The position numbers were made by a program, and so were the translations under genes. The notes beneath the pieces are model-generated. The model made no database searches, was not told the origin of the DNA, and worked only from the letters and a program-made list of their open reading frames with translations. A DNA stretch of 64,000 nucleotides from assembly GCA_036873755.1 (NCBI GenBank), contig JAVTVY010017201.1:1-64000 (forward strand). Reading direction: 5' to 3'. Numbering within the stretch: position 1 is the stretch's first letter; each line of letters starts with the position of its first letter. Positions 55,441 to 64,000 of the stretch are shown piece after piece. The stretch comes from Hanleya hanleyi. Lineage: Eukaryota; Mollusca; Polyplacophora; Lepidopleurida; Hanleyidae.

Positions 55441-55904
55441 CTATCGTTTATTTATAACGGGTATACCTTGGGCCGGAGTTTCTTTCTGATTTTCTTCGTG
55501 GACTTCCACAGTGGCCATGGTAAATGACCAGTCCAACTCGTCTGATGACCGCTTGATAAGCACTTCATCCACATCCACCACGGCATCTTCCAATGCAGAC
55601 CATAGATCCGGGTGAAGGGTAAAATGCACTGTACCTCCATCTAGCCGAGCCAATTGAGCAAAGAAAGGGCCGCGTCGGATGTACACATCGTGACACAAGT
55701 GGATGAGGTCGCCGTCCAGTTCACCAGACAACACCCGTTTGAATTTGGTCCAGCCCTCCCGGGACAGACGAATATGAGCCGGGCACGGTTGTGTAGGGTC
55801 CGTGTCTCCCACCACCTCCTCCATGATATCGACCTTATCCGCATACACGTGCAGGAAAACCTCGGGGTCAAGCTGAAATACGCCAGTACTATATGCTCCG
55901 TCAT
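55441..55904 (-). pseudogene. PC4-like tandem-module protein, copy 2
   Basis: ATG 55904 follows a TATA box at 55945-55951. The first ~14 residues (MTEHIVLAYFSLTP) are read in one frame and the rest in another, with the change near 55870. The rest has FLHVYADKVDI, HIRLSREGWTKFKRVLSGEL and LIHLCHDVYIRRG, then a second module, VHFTLHPDLWSALEDAVVDV. It shares an identical TKFKRVLSGELDGDLIHL block with the neighbouring 56477 gene, so the two are a recent duplication or gene conversion. The strand-strand-helix pattern resembles PC4 (ssDNA-binding transcription coactivator). Its last codons contain the integrase TATA box. Confidence 0.55.
55450..55456 (-). promoter_or_regulatory. TATA box of the integrase, inside the preceding gene
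   Basis: TATAAAT on the minus strand, 38 bp before ATG 55412; it encodes Val-Ile-Asn near the end of the PC4-like copy 2. Confidence 0.6.
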
Positions 55905-55944
55905 GGTCAGTACGTCAATGGTACCAGATTTCACTGTCTCTCGT

Positions 55945-55951
55945 ATTTATA
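55945..55951 (-). promoter_or_regulatory. TATA box of PC4-like copy 2
   Basis: TATAAAT on the minus strand, about 41 bp before ATG 55904 and 26 bp after the upstream stop codon. Confidence 0.6.
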
Positions 55952-55976
55952 GGGAGAACCCCGTGAGATCAAAGGA

Positions 55977-56477
55977 TCAGGTGGTCATGTCATTGGGCTG
56001 ACTGAGTCTAGCGGGGTAATCAATGGCATCGTCGTCGGGTTCATGTAGTTGTTCATGGGGTTCAGCCGCCGCGTCTTCCATAGCACGAACCCACGCTAAT
56101 TGGTCGAGTGATCGGTCGTCCGGTGTAAATAACTGGTCCACAATAGGCACTATTTTCTCCAAGGCTGACCACACAGAGGAAGTTAGGCTGATACTTCGCG
56201 TAGGCTCTTGGTAGGGACCCAGACGTATGTGGACGGGTGGTACGGAATATACGTAGATGGCGTTGTCCAGGTGGATGAGGTCTCCGTCCAACTCACCGCT
56301 CAACACCCGTTTAAACTTAGTCCACCCATCACGCTGTAGTGTCACCGGATTCGATAGCCTCTCAGCGGGCGTCCAGTAAATAGGTTGATCGTCTTTCACC
56401 AGGGTGACTTTATCTTGATAAATGTATAACCTCACACTGGGTGTAAGAGGCAGGATGGCTCGTAGGTACATTGACAT
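55977..56477 (-). CDS. PC4-like tandem-module protein, copy 1
   Basis: 166 codons, open, from ATG 56477. The frame extends upstream to 56513 without an ATG, and a TATA box lies at 56531-56537, so 56477 is preferred. Module one: LTPSVRLYIYQDKVTLV, VTLQRDGWTKFKRVLSGEL. Module two: VHIRLGPYQ, ISLTSSVWSALEKIVPIVDQ. The second module closely resembles the PC4 signature (VHIR, then a Gly/Ser-Ile-Ser-Leu-Thr strand turning into a W..L helix). Two PC4-like halves in one chain could mimic the PC4 dimer that grips single-stranded DNA. The C-terminus is acidic (LHEPDDDAIDYP). A role in replication or transcription of the element is inferred. Confidence 0.6.
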   Translation of the reverse strand: MSMYLRAILPLTPSVRLYIYQDKVTLVKDDQPIYWTPAERLSNPVTLQRDGWTKFKRVLSGELDGDLIHLDNAIYVYSVPPVHIRLGPYQEPTRSISLTSSVWSALEKIVPIVDQLFTPDDRSLDQLAWVRAMEDAAAEPHEQLHEPDDDAIDYPARLSQPNDMTT

Positions 56478-56530
56478 GCTTGCTGTAAATGTCGAAGGGA
56501 GAATGACACACACTCTGTCTCATCCCCTGT

Positions 56531-56537
56531 ATTTATA
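56531..56537 (-). promoter_or_regulatory. TATA box of PC4-like copy 1
   Basis: TATAAAT on the minus strand, four bases after the stop of the upstream gene and about 54 bp before ATG 56477. Confidence 0.6.
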
Positions 56538-56540
56538 GTG

Positions 56541-56867
56541 TCAATACCACAGCGCCAGGGTGAATAGGGCACAGACTAGTATGAGGCCAACCAGCCGGCG
56601 CTGGTTCCGGCGTGAGCGCTCCTGGTCCATAGCGCGAGCATCAAGGATCGCTGTCATAGTCCAGTAGTGGTGAGTGATGGCACGCCTCTCCATCGAGTGC
56701 ACTCTGTGGAGGACCGCTTCTGTGAACTCGTTCAGGATCTGGCGTCGTCCCTCGTTGTCATCGCCATCTGCAAATATGGACCGGACCACTGCTCGGTAAC
56801 CCGTGAATGAATTCACCGCGGTGGCATGCTGTAAAATGCGAGTCGCATGGGGCTGGATCTCCGCCAT
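56541..56867 (-). CDS. Small tail-anchored membrane protein, first gene of B1
   Basis: 108 codons from ATG 56867. An in-frame ATG at 56906 lies only two bases from the TATA box (56908-56914), too close to a start site to be in the mRNA, so the second ATG is chosen. The protein has helical, charged segments (RRQILNEFTEAVLHRVHSM, RAMDQERSRRNQRR) and ends in one membrane helix (LVGLILVCALFTLALWY) with no residues beyond it, i.e. tail-anchored. No family recognised. Its place directly inside the right TIR equals that of the partial gene in element A, but the sequences differ. Confidence 0.55.
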   Translation of the reverse strand: MAEIQPHATRILQHATAVNSFTGYRAVVRSIFADGDDNEGRRQILNEFTEAVLHRVHSMERRAITHHYWTMTAILDARAMDQERSRRNQRRLVGLILVCALFTLALWY

Positions 56868-56907
56868 GGCTCTGTAGAAATGAAGGTGTGGGATCCAGAG
56901 GGACATG

Positions 56908-56914
56908 TTTTATA
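56908..56914 (-). promoter_or_regulatory. TATA box of the first B1 gene
   Basis: TATAAAA on the minus strand (gtctataaaacatg). It decides the start codon at 56867. Confidence 0.6.
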
Positions 56915-57027
56915 GACCAGATGTAGCTCTACGGGTGTAGTCCGTGATACGTACTATTCTGATGGGTTAGTGCAAAAAAAGGGAGCAACAACAACAACAA
57001 CAACAACACAGATTACAGATCAATCCT

Positions 57028-57973
57028 TTTTCCAGGTCACGCCCGATTCACGCAGACCGGAAGTGACGTCATACACCTGCGCACAACCGTGATGGGAAAA
57101 AAATGGATATGACCTTGAACTGATCACGTGACCTCCCCGTGATGACAAATATCCAGAACCACCGGCCGCCATCTTGTACCCACCTCCCACCACACGACAC
57201 AAAAACCGGCCGCCATCTTGTACCCACCTCCCACCACACGACACAAAAACAGGCCGCCATCTTGTACCCAGCAATCCCACACATGTGGCCGCCATCTTGT
57301 ACCCAGCACACACCACTCAACTCTTACATAAGATGTATATTGCCGCCATCTTGTACCCAGCAATCCCACACATGTGGCCGCCATCTTGTACCCAGCACAC
57401 ACACACACACACACATAGGCCGCCATCTTGTACCCAGCACACACAAGCCGCCATCTTGTACCCAGCACTGTACCCATTGACCCCAACACACACACACGCC
57501 GCCATCTTGTACCCAGCACACACACACATTAGGCCGCCATCTTGTACCCAGCACCTACACATTAGGCCGCCATCTTGTACCCAGCACACATTGTACCCAT
57601 TCACCCCAACACACACAAAGCCGCCATCTTGTACCCAGCACACACACACACATTAGGCCGCCATCTTGTACCCAGCACCTACACATTAGGCCGCCATCTT
57701 GTACCCAGCACACATTGTACCCAGTCACCCCAACACACACACATTAGGCCGCCATCTTGTACCCAGCACACACACATTAGGCCGCCATCTTGTACCCAGC
57801 ACACACACATTAGGCCGCCATCTTGTACCCAGCACACACACACACATGTGGCCGCCATCTTGTACCCAGCACACACACACACGCATGCGCACACCACCAT
57901 TTGTGACGTCACACCAAGTTCTGCGCATGCGCAGTGAAGCGCTATCTCATCAATTTAGCCTTTCTATACTACT
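57028..57973 (-). repeat. Right TIR of B1
   Basis: From inside outward: CCGGAAGTGACGTCA (57057-57071), inverted to 45381-45395; a minisatellite with GCCGCCATCTTG cores (57165-57865); TGACGTCA (57904-57911); TGCGCATGCGCA (57922-57933); terminal TACTACT (57967-57973). Its outer 100 bp match the left TIR of B2 (59498-59600) better than the left TIR of B1. A (AAC)n run lies just inside at 56986-57008. Confidence 0.8.
57165..57865. repeat. ~35-bp minisatellite with GCCGCCATCTTG core (B1 right TIR)
   Basis: About 20 units, gccgccatcttgtacccagc plus a variable (CA)n linker, often followed by cattag. Frames of 60-160 codons here are by-products. Confidence 0.9.
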
Positions 57974-59497
57974 GTCATCCAATGTCCTCTCGTTTTTTGT
58001 ATTCATTCGTTGTGAAATCAAAGGCAATCATTAACTAAGTCAATCATGGCTCGTTACTGAAATTTGATCCTCTATAAGCAGGTTTTCTACGTCTTATTGC
58101 ACAGTTAATTACTGTTGCCAAGTTTGAAATAGAATGTAATATGTTCCGAAATATCACACATTTTTCGTTATATAATCTTTGTAAATTTCCGTGACGGAAT
58201 CACAGTGGAAGTTCACCGTAACGCGATTAGACTCGTGTTAACTTGCTTGTCTAATTCTTTTGCTGCTCTGTTTCGATCTGATTATCCGAATATGACATTT
58301 CTTACTAACGTACAGTACCCAAAGATGATAACATTTTTTTCCTCGTGAGAACGAAGTGAATGGGTTATCATAGGGGTTACATATAGTCTGTGACGAAATC
58401 ACAAAAAAACGTGACAGGATCACGAGTGCGCATTTTGAATTGTCTCCATAAAAGGGCTTTATTAATTACACATTTTCTGCAAAAAATATTCCTAACATGA
58501 TTTTTTTACATCTAATTATAATATATACACTTCGAGCTCTTATTTTGACCATTGTGTAGTTGTTATCAAATGCCGCATATGTTTTCTACAGATGTTTAAA
58601 AATAGTATACTTTTAAGTTAAATGCAAGTTTTCTTCCTTGATAATTTTAAATTTATCGAATTTCCCCGGTTTATAAATTGTGGGAAATAAAATTCCCGCT
58701 TAAAACACATCTTGTCTGTTATTGGCATGTTCCTTGAGATTATAGGAAGCGAAACAAAAAAAACCCAGCATGGTCTACGAAATAAATGTGGCGTGAACGT
58801 TGTGAGAAAAATGTTTTTGGTGACGGCGGCTTTTACGTCGAATTCCTGCAACCTGTGATTCATAAGTGTTTAATTATTTGTCAAATCAATTGCAATCATT
58901 TACCGTTAATGTGTGATTCTCATGTCTTATATGGAAGCTTGCAATCAGGAAATAAAATGTATTAACTAACTGACTGGGGTTTCTATAATTTGAGTAATCC
59001 GGTCTGGTAAAAATGACGTCCTTTTTGTCTTTCTTCAGAAGTCACTGCGCAGGTCCCCCAAGTAGTCCCTCGACCACCTCGCTGGGGGTGTAATAATACC
59101 CCAGCCAACAATCTAGCCCCATAACTCACTTTAGCTACGAAAACTTACCTCTGGCCGAGTGGATTTCTGGGAGCGGAAACGGAAACGTCGCACCTGTTTG
59201 TTTACTTTCTTATTTGTTCTAATTTTTATGTCTTTTGTACTCTGTCTCGACTGTGAAGCTGAGTACAATAAAGAATCTTATGCGCACAATTAATTTTCGG
59301 CGAAACCAATCTCACATTCGTCTATTTCCGTATTGGCGAAAATTAGCCCAGTTGCTGAGTTCTGGGGATATATTACTATTATTCAACTAAACATAGAAAT
59401 AGTTTTGTATAATTTGTTGTTCGGTTAAAATAACTTCATTTCACAATAAAGTGCGATCGGATCGCTCGATTAGCAAAGGCACTATTTCGTAGCCGGT
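57974..59497. other. Spacer between B1 and B2
   Basis: Unique, AT-rich. No gene is supported; the frames at 58238-58423 and 58618-58863 have no motif. A reverse-strand ccagaggtaagttttcg near 59140-59160 resembles a splice donor, but no exon can be confirmed. (AATAAA at 59266.). Confidence 0.4.
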
Positions 59498-59597
59498 AGT
59501 AGTATAGAAAAGCTAAATAGATACTATAGCGCCTCACTGCGCATGCGCAGAACTTGGGATGACGTCACAATTGGGGGAGGTTGGGGAGGTGCGCATG

Positions 59598-60880
59598 CGT
59601 GTGTGTGTGTGTGCTGGGTACAAGATGGCGGCCACATGTGTGTGTGTGTGCTGGGTACAAGATGGCGGCCTAATGTGTGTGTGCTGGGTACAAGATGGCG
59701 GCCACATGTGTGTGTGCTGGGTACAAGATGGCGGCCACATGTGTGTGTGTTGGGGTGACTGGGTACAATGTGTGCTGGGTACAAGATGGCGGCCTAATGT
59801 GTAGGTGCTGGGTACAAGATGGCGGCCTAATGTGTGTGTGTGCTGGGTACAAGATGGCGGCTTTGTGTGTGTTGGGGTGACTGGGTACAATGTGTGCTGG
59901 GTACAAGATGGCGGCCACATGTGTAATTGTGCTGGGTACAAGATGGCGGCCTAATGTGTGTGTGTGTGCTGGGTACAAGATGGCGGCCTGTGTGTGTGTT
60001 GGGGTCAATGGGTACAGTGCTGGGTACAAGATGGCGGCCTAATGTGTAGTTGCTGGGTACAAGATGGCGGCCTATGTGTGTGTGTGTGCTGGGTACAAGA
60101 TGGCGGCTTTGTGTGTGTTGGGGTGACTGGGTACAATGTGTGCTGGGTACAAGATGGCGGCCTAATGTGTAGGTGCTGGGTACAAGATGGCGGACGGGGT
60201 GAATGCGTACAATATGTGCTGGGTACAAGATGGCGGCCTAATGTGTGGGTGCTGGGTACAAGATGGCGGCCTAATGTGTGTGTGTGTGTGTGTGTGCTGG
60301 GTACAAGATGGCGGCCTATGTGTGGGTGGTGGGTGCTGGGTACAAGATGGCGGCAATATACATCTTATGTAAGAGTTGGGTGGTGGGTGCTGGGTACAAG
60401 ATGGCGGCCATCCTAATGTGTGTGTGTGCTGGGTACAAGATGGCGGACGGGGTGAATGGGTACAATGTGTGCTGGGTACAAGATGGCGGCGTGTGTGTGT
60501 GGGATTGCTGGGTACAAGATGGCGGCCTAATGTGTGGGATTGCTGGGTACAAGATGGTGGCAATATACATCTTATGTAAGAGTTGGGTGGTAGGTGCTGG
60601 GTACAAGATGGCGGCCAGTTTTTGTGTCGTGTGGTGGTGTCAGTCAGTGCATGGTGGGTTCAAAATGGCGGCCAGTTTTTGTGTCCTTTATAGAATTGCA
60701 ACAATGTTGCAACCCGATCGCTACAATGTTGGGGCGACCGTGGTGGGACCAAGATGGCGGCCCGTTTTTGTGTCCTTTATGGTGTGGGTTCAAAATGGCG
60801 GCCAGTTTTTGTGTCGTGTGGTGGTGTCAGTCAATGCATGGTGGGTTCAAAATGGCGGCCAGTTTTTGTGTCGTCGAATG
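59598..60880. repeat. Minisatellite with CAAGATGGCGGC core (B2 left TIR)
   Basis: About 30 units of tgctgggtacaagatggcggc with (TG)n linkers, changing inward (60600-60880) to caaaatggcggccagttttt units with gtgtcgtgtggtggtgtcag, the same inner type as in the B1 left TIR (45000-45210). Confidence 0.9.
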
Positions 60881-60899
60881 GATAAATAGATGGTAGTGT

Positions 60900-62417
60900 G
60901 GCGAAAATTTAAATTATTACCTACTCAGTACATATTATGGTTAATTTTAAAATTAGTTCGATTTGCAGAATGTAAACAAACACCCACATTCTGAAGCCTC
61001 ACTAACACAGCCCGCTTTGTTTATTTTTGGTGTTTTATCGTCTGCCGGTAATTTTGACATCGTTTTGGCAAGACATTTCAAGACCCCCCCTACGGACATT
61101 TTTGTAAGTTTAACCCATTTATAAATTTTCTACGGAAAATTCCTGTATGAAATAGGAAGTACATATATAGGAGAACATTGTCCTGACGTAAGAAGTTTGT
61201 ACGTTTCATATTTACGGAAAAATAGATTTTTATATTTGAGTCGGCTTTTCGCGCACACCATATAGCAGCCTATACTAAACAACTGTCAACTTCGTTTTAG
61301 TGCGTCACAAAAAGTGCGCGAATGAACTATTTCTAAATAATTTCATGACGAATTCTCCTAAGGTTAGAAAGTACAGATATTTTATGATTTAGTCCTGAAG
61401 TATCAGCTCGTAAGATGTTCTAATTGTTGAGATATTAATTTGTGAAGTTTGACAATTTTCTGTCTTCGAGCTTCGGACGGCCGCCATATATTTGTTCAGC
61501 CGAGTGTTAGTTTGTCGTGATAGACAATCGATAATTAATCATATTTAGAGATATATTTCTCAAGACAACCTTGCATCCAATGAAAATATAAGTGTTAAGG
61601 CTTACCTTGCTAGCCAGATTGTTGCCTAAGAGGTGTTATTTTGCAATAAAGCGGCATCTGTTCCCGCCGATGCGATGTATAGCCAACAAATGTGTACGTG
61701 TCGTAGATCCCATACTCCCGGGTGTTTGATGCATATCTGTGGCTGTTTTTTTCCTAGGTGGGTATAACACACCATGAAGCCTTCATCACCATGCATTCGT
61801 ATGCTAATCGAAATTCACAGATATTTCCTTCGGTATATAATCCGGCGCACACGAGAGATATCAGCTGAGCTAACGGCCTCAATTTGCCTGTCAGCTCTGT
61901 TGTTGTTTCAGCGCACACGGTGAGCAAAAGTTTCAAGAAATTGATTTCAGTTCCCGCATAACGTCTTCTTCAAGTCCATTTTGAAGAGTCGAGCGTATGA
62001 ATCGAGTCAAAATAACATGCCATTCATTGTCCTGTCCGGTAAAACTGTTCAGCTGTTTGGCTTGCGTTCACCGCACACGCTGCTCGCGAGACGAAATTAG
62101 TTTGATATTTTTTCCCCCGCCTCGCGGTTCAGCCAATGAACTATAAGAAAAACATATGTGTGTGCATATTAATAAACCACGGGCGCCTAAAAAATGAACA
62201 CATTTCATTACACTGTAGCGAATTGTTGCCAGTGCACGTGTCAGTCAGCGCGTTTTCATATCCACCTCAAATTGACACGGAGAATTTCGTTACCATAGCC
62301 AGTAAATTGTAAGTTTATTGCGGAAAGAATTGATATTCCATAAATTCCTGCGGGAAATAGGAAGTACACATATTTTGAGATATATTTCTCAAGACAACCT
62401 TGTATTCATTGAAAATA
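60900..62417. other. Non-coding interior of B2
   Basis: AT-rich with no credible frame. Two direct copies of gatatatttctcaagacaac at 61549-61600 and 62378-62422; the second abuts the B1/B2 shared block. It does not match the equivalent part of B1. Confidence 0.45.
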
Positions 62418-64000
62418 TAAATCGGCGAGTAGTAGACGAAGGGAAAATTGGCAAGTACTGACCATGCCCCAGAATACTTCATAGGCATATCACGGCCTTA
62501 AGGCCTATGTAAGATGTAATCTACTTCACAGTTTAGTAGTATAAAAAGCGCAATTGACCTTGCCCCTTCCAAAGAAATAAAATCGGCTCTATTTTACAGG
62601 AGTATATACGCAGGTGACGTGGGTTGTCACGTCACTTTCGGGTTTTCACTAAACACTACCTCCAAACATAGAAGAGTTCCAATTTTTTCCCTTAGACGTC
62701 CGTATGTTCATCCTCCAAACCCACAAGAGTTCCAATGTTCAACCGCCGGGGTGTTTTCCCGCCCCAGCGCCCCGCAGCGCGCGCGCGCGCGCGCGTCATC
62801 CCGCGTCATTCCCGGCAGTGCGCGCGCGGACGCGGGTCAAAAGGTCAAAGGGTCACCTCCAGGTCAGACGGTCCAATGTCCAATGAGACAATGTTGCGGC
62901 ATCGCTATAGTCAGAGCTTGAGCACAAAAAAAAAAGGGGATTCTAGATGAACCTGGGAAAGATGGGCAGTTCCATTTGGACCAATCAGCGGTCGAGAAAA
63001 AGAGCCAATCAGCAGTCGAGAAAAAGAACCAATCAGCGGTCGAACAATCAGCCAATCGAATTGGGGTACTCACGGTGTGCTTTCGCTGACGTCCGCGCCT
63101 ACATCTGGGTTCTTGTACACCCGGGTAATATTTTCTGGACATGGATGGGTTACCTTTGGCTCCATTCTAGGCCACTGATTGGCTAATACGGTGTTCAAAG
63201 CCACTTTCATGCATTATGCTCATATAACTTATAGTCATAATCTATACGTGTTGGACGAGTCTCTTCACTCACCGTATACACGTACCTCAATGAAATGCCC
63301 GCTCCAAACCTAGACCAAAGACACGTACTTGGTCTGTAGGCTGATTTCATTGGCTCTCTATTTTTACTATAGTGCTCTTGCATTCTAACCTTGATGGGTT
63401 ACCCAGAACTTATAGTCATAATCTATACGTGTTGGACGAGTCTCTTCACTCACCGTATACACGTACCTCAATGAAATGCCCGCTCCAAATCTAGACCAAA
63501 GACACGTACTTGGTCTGTAGGCTGATTTCATTGGCTCTCTATTTTTACTATAGTGCTCTTGCATTCTAACCTTGATGGGTTACCTAGAACTTATAGTCAT
63601 AATCTATACGTGTTGGACGAGTCTTTTCACTCACCGTATACACACGTACCTCAATGAAATGCCCGCTCCAAACCTAGACCAAAGACACGTACTTGGTCTG
63701 TAGGCTGATTTCATTGGCTCTCTATTTTTACTATAGTGCTCTTGCATTCTAAACGATGGGTTACATTTTGGCCCCATCCTACCACACTTTGATTTCAGTT
63801 TGACTGAATCTCTCCCACGTGGGCATTGATGCATTAGGAATAAAACACACAAGACAGGGTTTTTTGGTGAGATCTCATTTTTTTATTCATTGAACAACAA
63901 CAACGTGAGAACAACCACGTGAAAACTCAAGCCCAGAACAAGGGGCTTGTCATTAACTGAAGCCCAGAACAAGGGGCTTGTCATTAACTGAAGCCCAGAA
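62418..64000. repeat. B2 copy of the 47609-48760 block, with triplication
   Basis: Same sequence as in B1, with a ~40-bp insertion at about 62680-62735, altered GC runs, and a ~185-bp segment (acttatagtcataatctata to tgatgggttac) present three times, starting at about 63228, 63409 and 63590, against once in B1 (48366). The hairpin repeat starts at 63929. Confidence 0.85.

Larger units (their letters stand above)
44354..57973 (-). mobile_element. Polinton/adintovirus-like provirus B1
   Basis: Bounded by inverted repeats (44354-45422 and 57028-57973) whose outer ends start AGTAGTA. It encodes the hallmark set on the minus strand: DDE integrase with chromodomain, FtsK/HerA-type packaging ATPase, adenain-like protease, double-jelly-roll major capsid and single-jelly-roll minor capsid proteins, plus small basic and hydrophobic virion proteins. 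No family B DNA polymerase is found. The six bases outside each end (tgcgag, gtcatc) do not match, so no target duplication is visible. Genes are tightly packed from 48.8 to 56.9 kb. Confidence 0.85.
59498..64000 (-). mobile_element. Left part of second Polinton, B2
   Basis: Starts AGTAGTATA at 59498, with TGCGCATGCGCA (59538-59549) and TGACGTCA (59560-59567), then a CAAGATGGCGGC minisatellite. The block 62418-64000 matches B1 47609-48760 in the same orientation, including the hairpin repeat that in B1 leads into the protease gene. The window ends inside that repeat, so the coding part lies beyond. Confidence 0.75.

Noticed and set aside
44348..57979. Target-site duplication flanking B1
   Set aside because: tgcgag on the left and gtcatc on the right do not match, and no shift of a few bases gives a 6-bp match.
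59140..59175. tRNA-like gene or U1-like snRNA (ggccgagtgg, acttacct)
   Set aside because: No A and B boxes in register, no cloverleaf, and no Sm site or snRNA promoter.

Overview
This is a eukaryotic, almost certainly invertebrate window made up nearly entirely of mobile DNA and satellites; I recognise no host gene. The sequence suggests a marine mollusc. A SINE-like repeat (about 1141-1530, again near 20545-20600) ends in the gacgttaaattct..cactcact tail I associate with gastropod and bivalve genomes. DIRS-type retrotransposons, Polinton/adintovirus-like elements and long AT-rich satellites are also common in molluscs. The species call is an inference.

Layout. 1-968: right end of a Polinton-like element A, with a partial gene on the minus strand and a 39-bp minisatellite. 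1141-3270: SINE-like and hairpin-associated repeats. About 3783-11018: a decayed DIRS-like element (gag, reverse transcriptase/RNase H, tyrosine recombinase) between inverted repeats. About 11030-14500: a relic Polinton C, with a ~178-bp TIR-like array and a broken packaging ATPase. 14515-25050: a 99-bp satellite interrupted by a 5.4-kb composite element with long inverted arms (16318-21705), a 0.6-kb relative (23295-23895) and fragments. 25050-25345: a foldback element. 25865-29105: a 377-bp satellite. 29105-42320: a 45-bp satellite split by a LINE with an intact 1059-codon endonuclease/RT ORF (34215-39926). 42400-43500: an 88-bp satellite.

44354-57973: the main object, a 13.6-kb Polinton/adintovirus-like provirus B1, bounded by ~1-kb TIRs whose ends begin AGTAGTA. 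Its minus strand carries a compact virus-like gene series: tail-anchored protein, two PC4-like proteins, DDE integrase with chromodomain, mucin-like membrane protein, packaging ATPase, small hydrophobic protein, Lys/Arg-tailed virion protein, penton-like minor capsid protein, basic core protein, double-jelly-roll major capsid protein and adenain-like protease. A further minus-strand gene lies beyond, and a third PC4-like gene lies on the plus strand. Several genes have TATA boxes placed inside or just after the preceding gene, and the structural genes overlap by a few bases. I find no DNA polymerase B. Frame changes and one stop mark B1 as decaying (or as containing sequencing errors), while several genes remain open.

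59498-64000: the left part of a second Polinton (B2) in the same orientation, running off the window. It shares the 47609-48760 block with B1 but carries a local triplication.

The strongest unexplained signals are these: (i) a common 12-base core, CAAGATGGCGGC (a YY1-type site), in otherwise different minisatellites in the TIRs of A, B1 and B2, together with NRF1-, CRE/ETS- and octamer-like sites; (ii) tandem stem-loops at the 3' ends of B1 transcription units, three of them nearly identical to the histone mRNA 3' stem-loop; (iii) a triplicated PC4-like family in an element without its own polymerase; (iv) a 45-bp satellite that repeats a perfect U1-complementary splice donor about 160 times.
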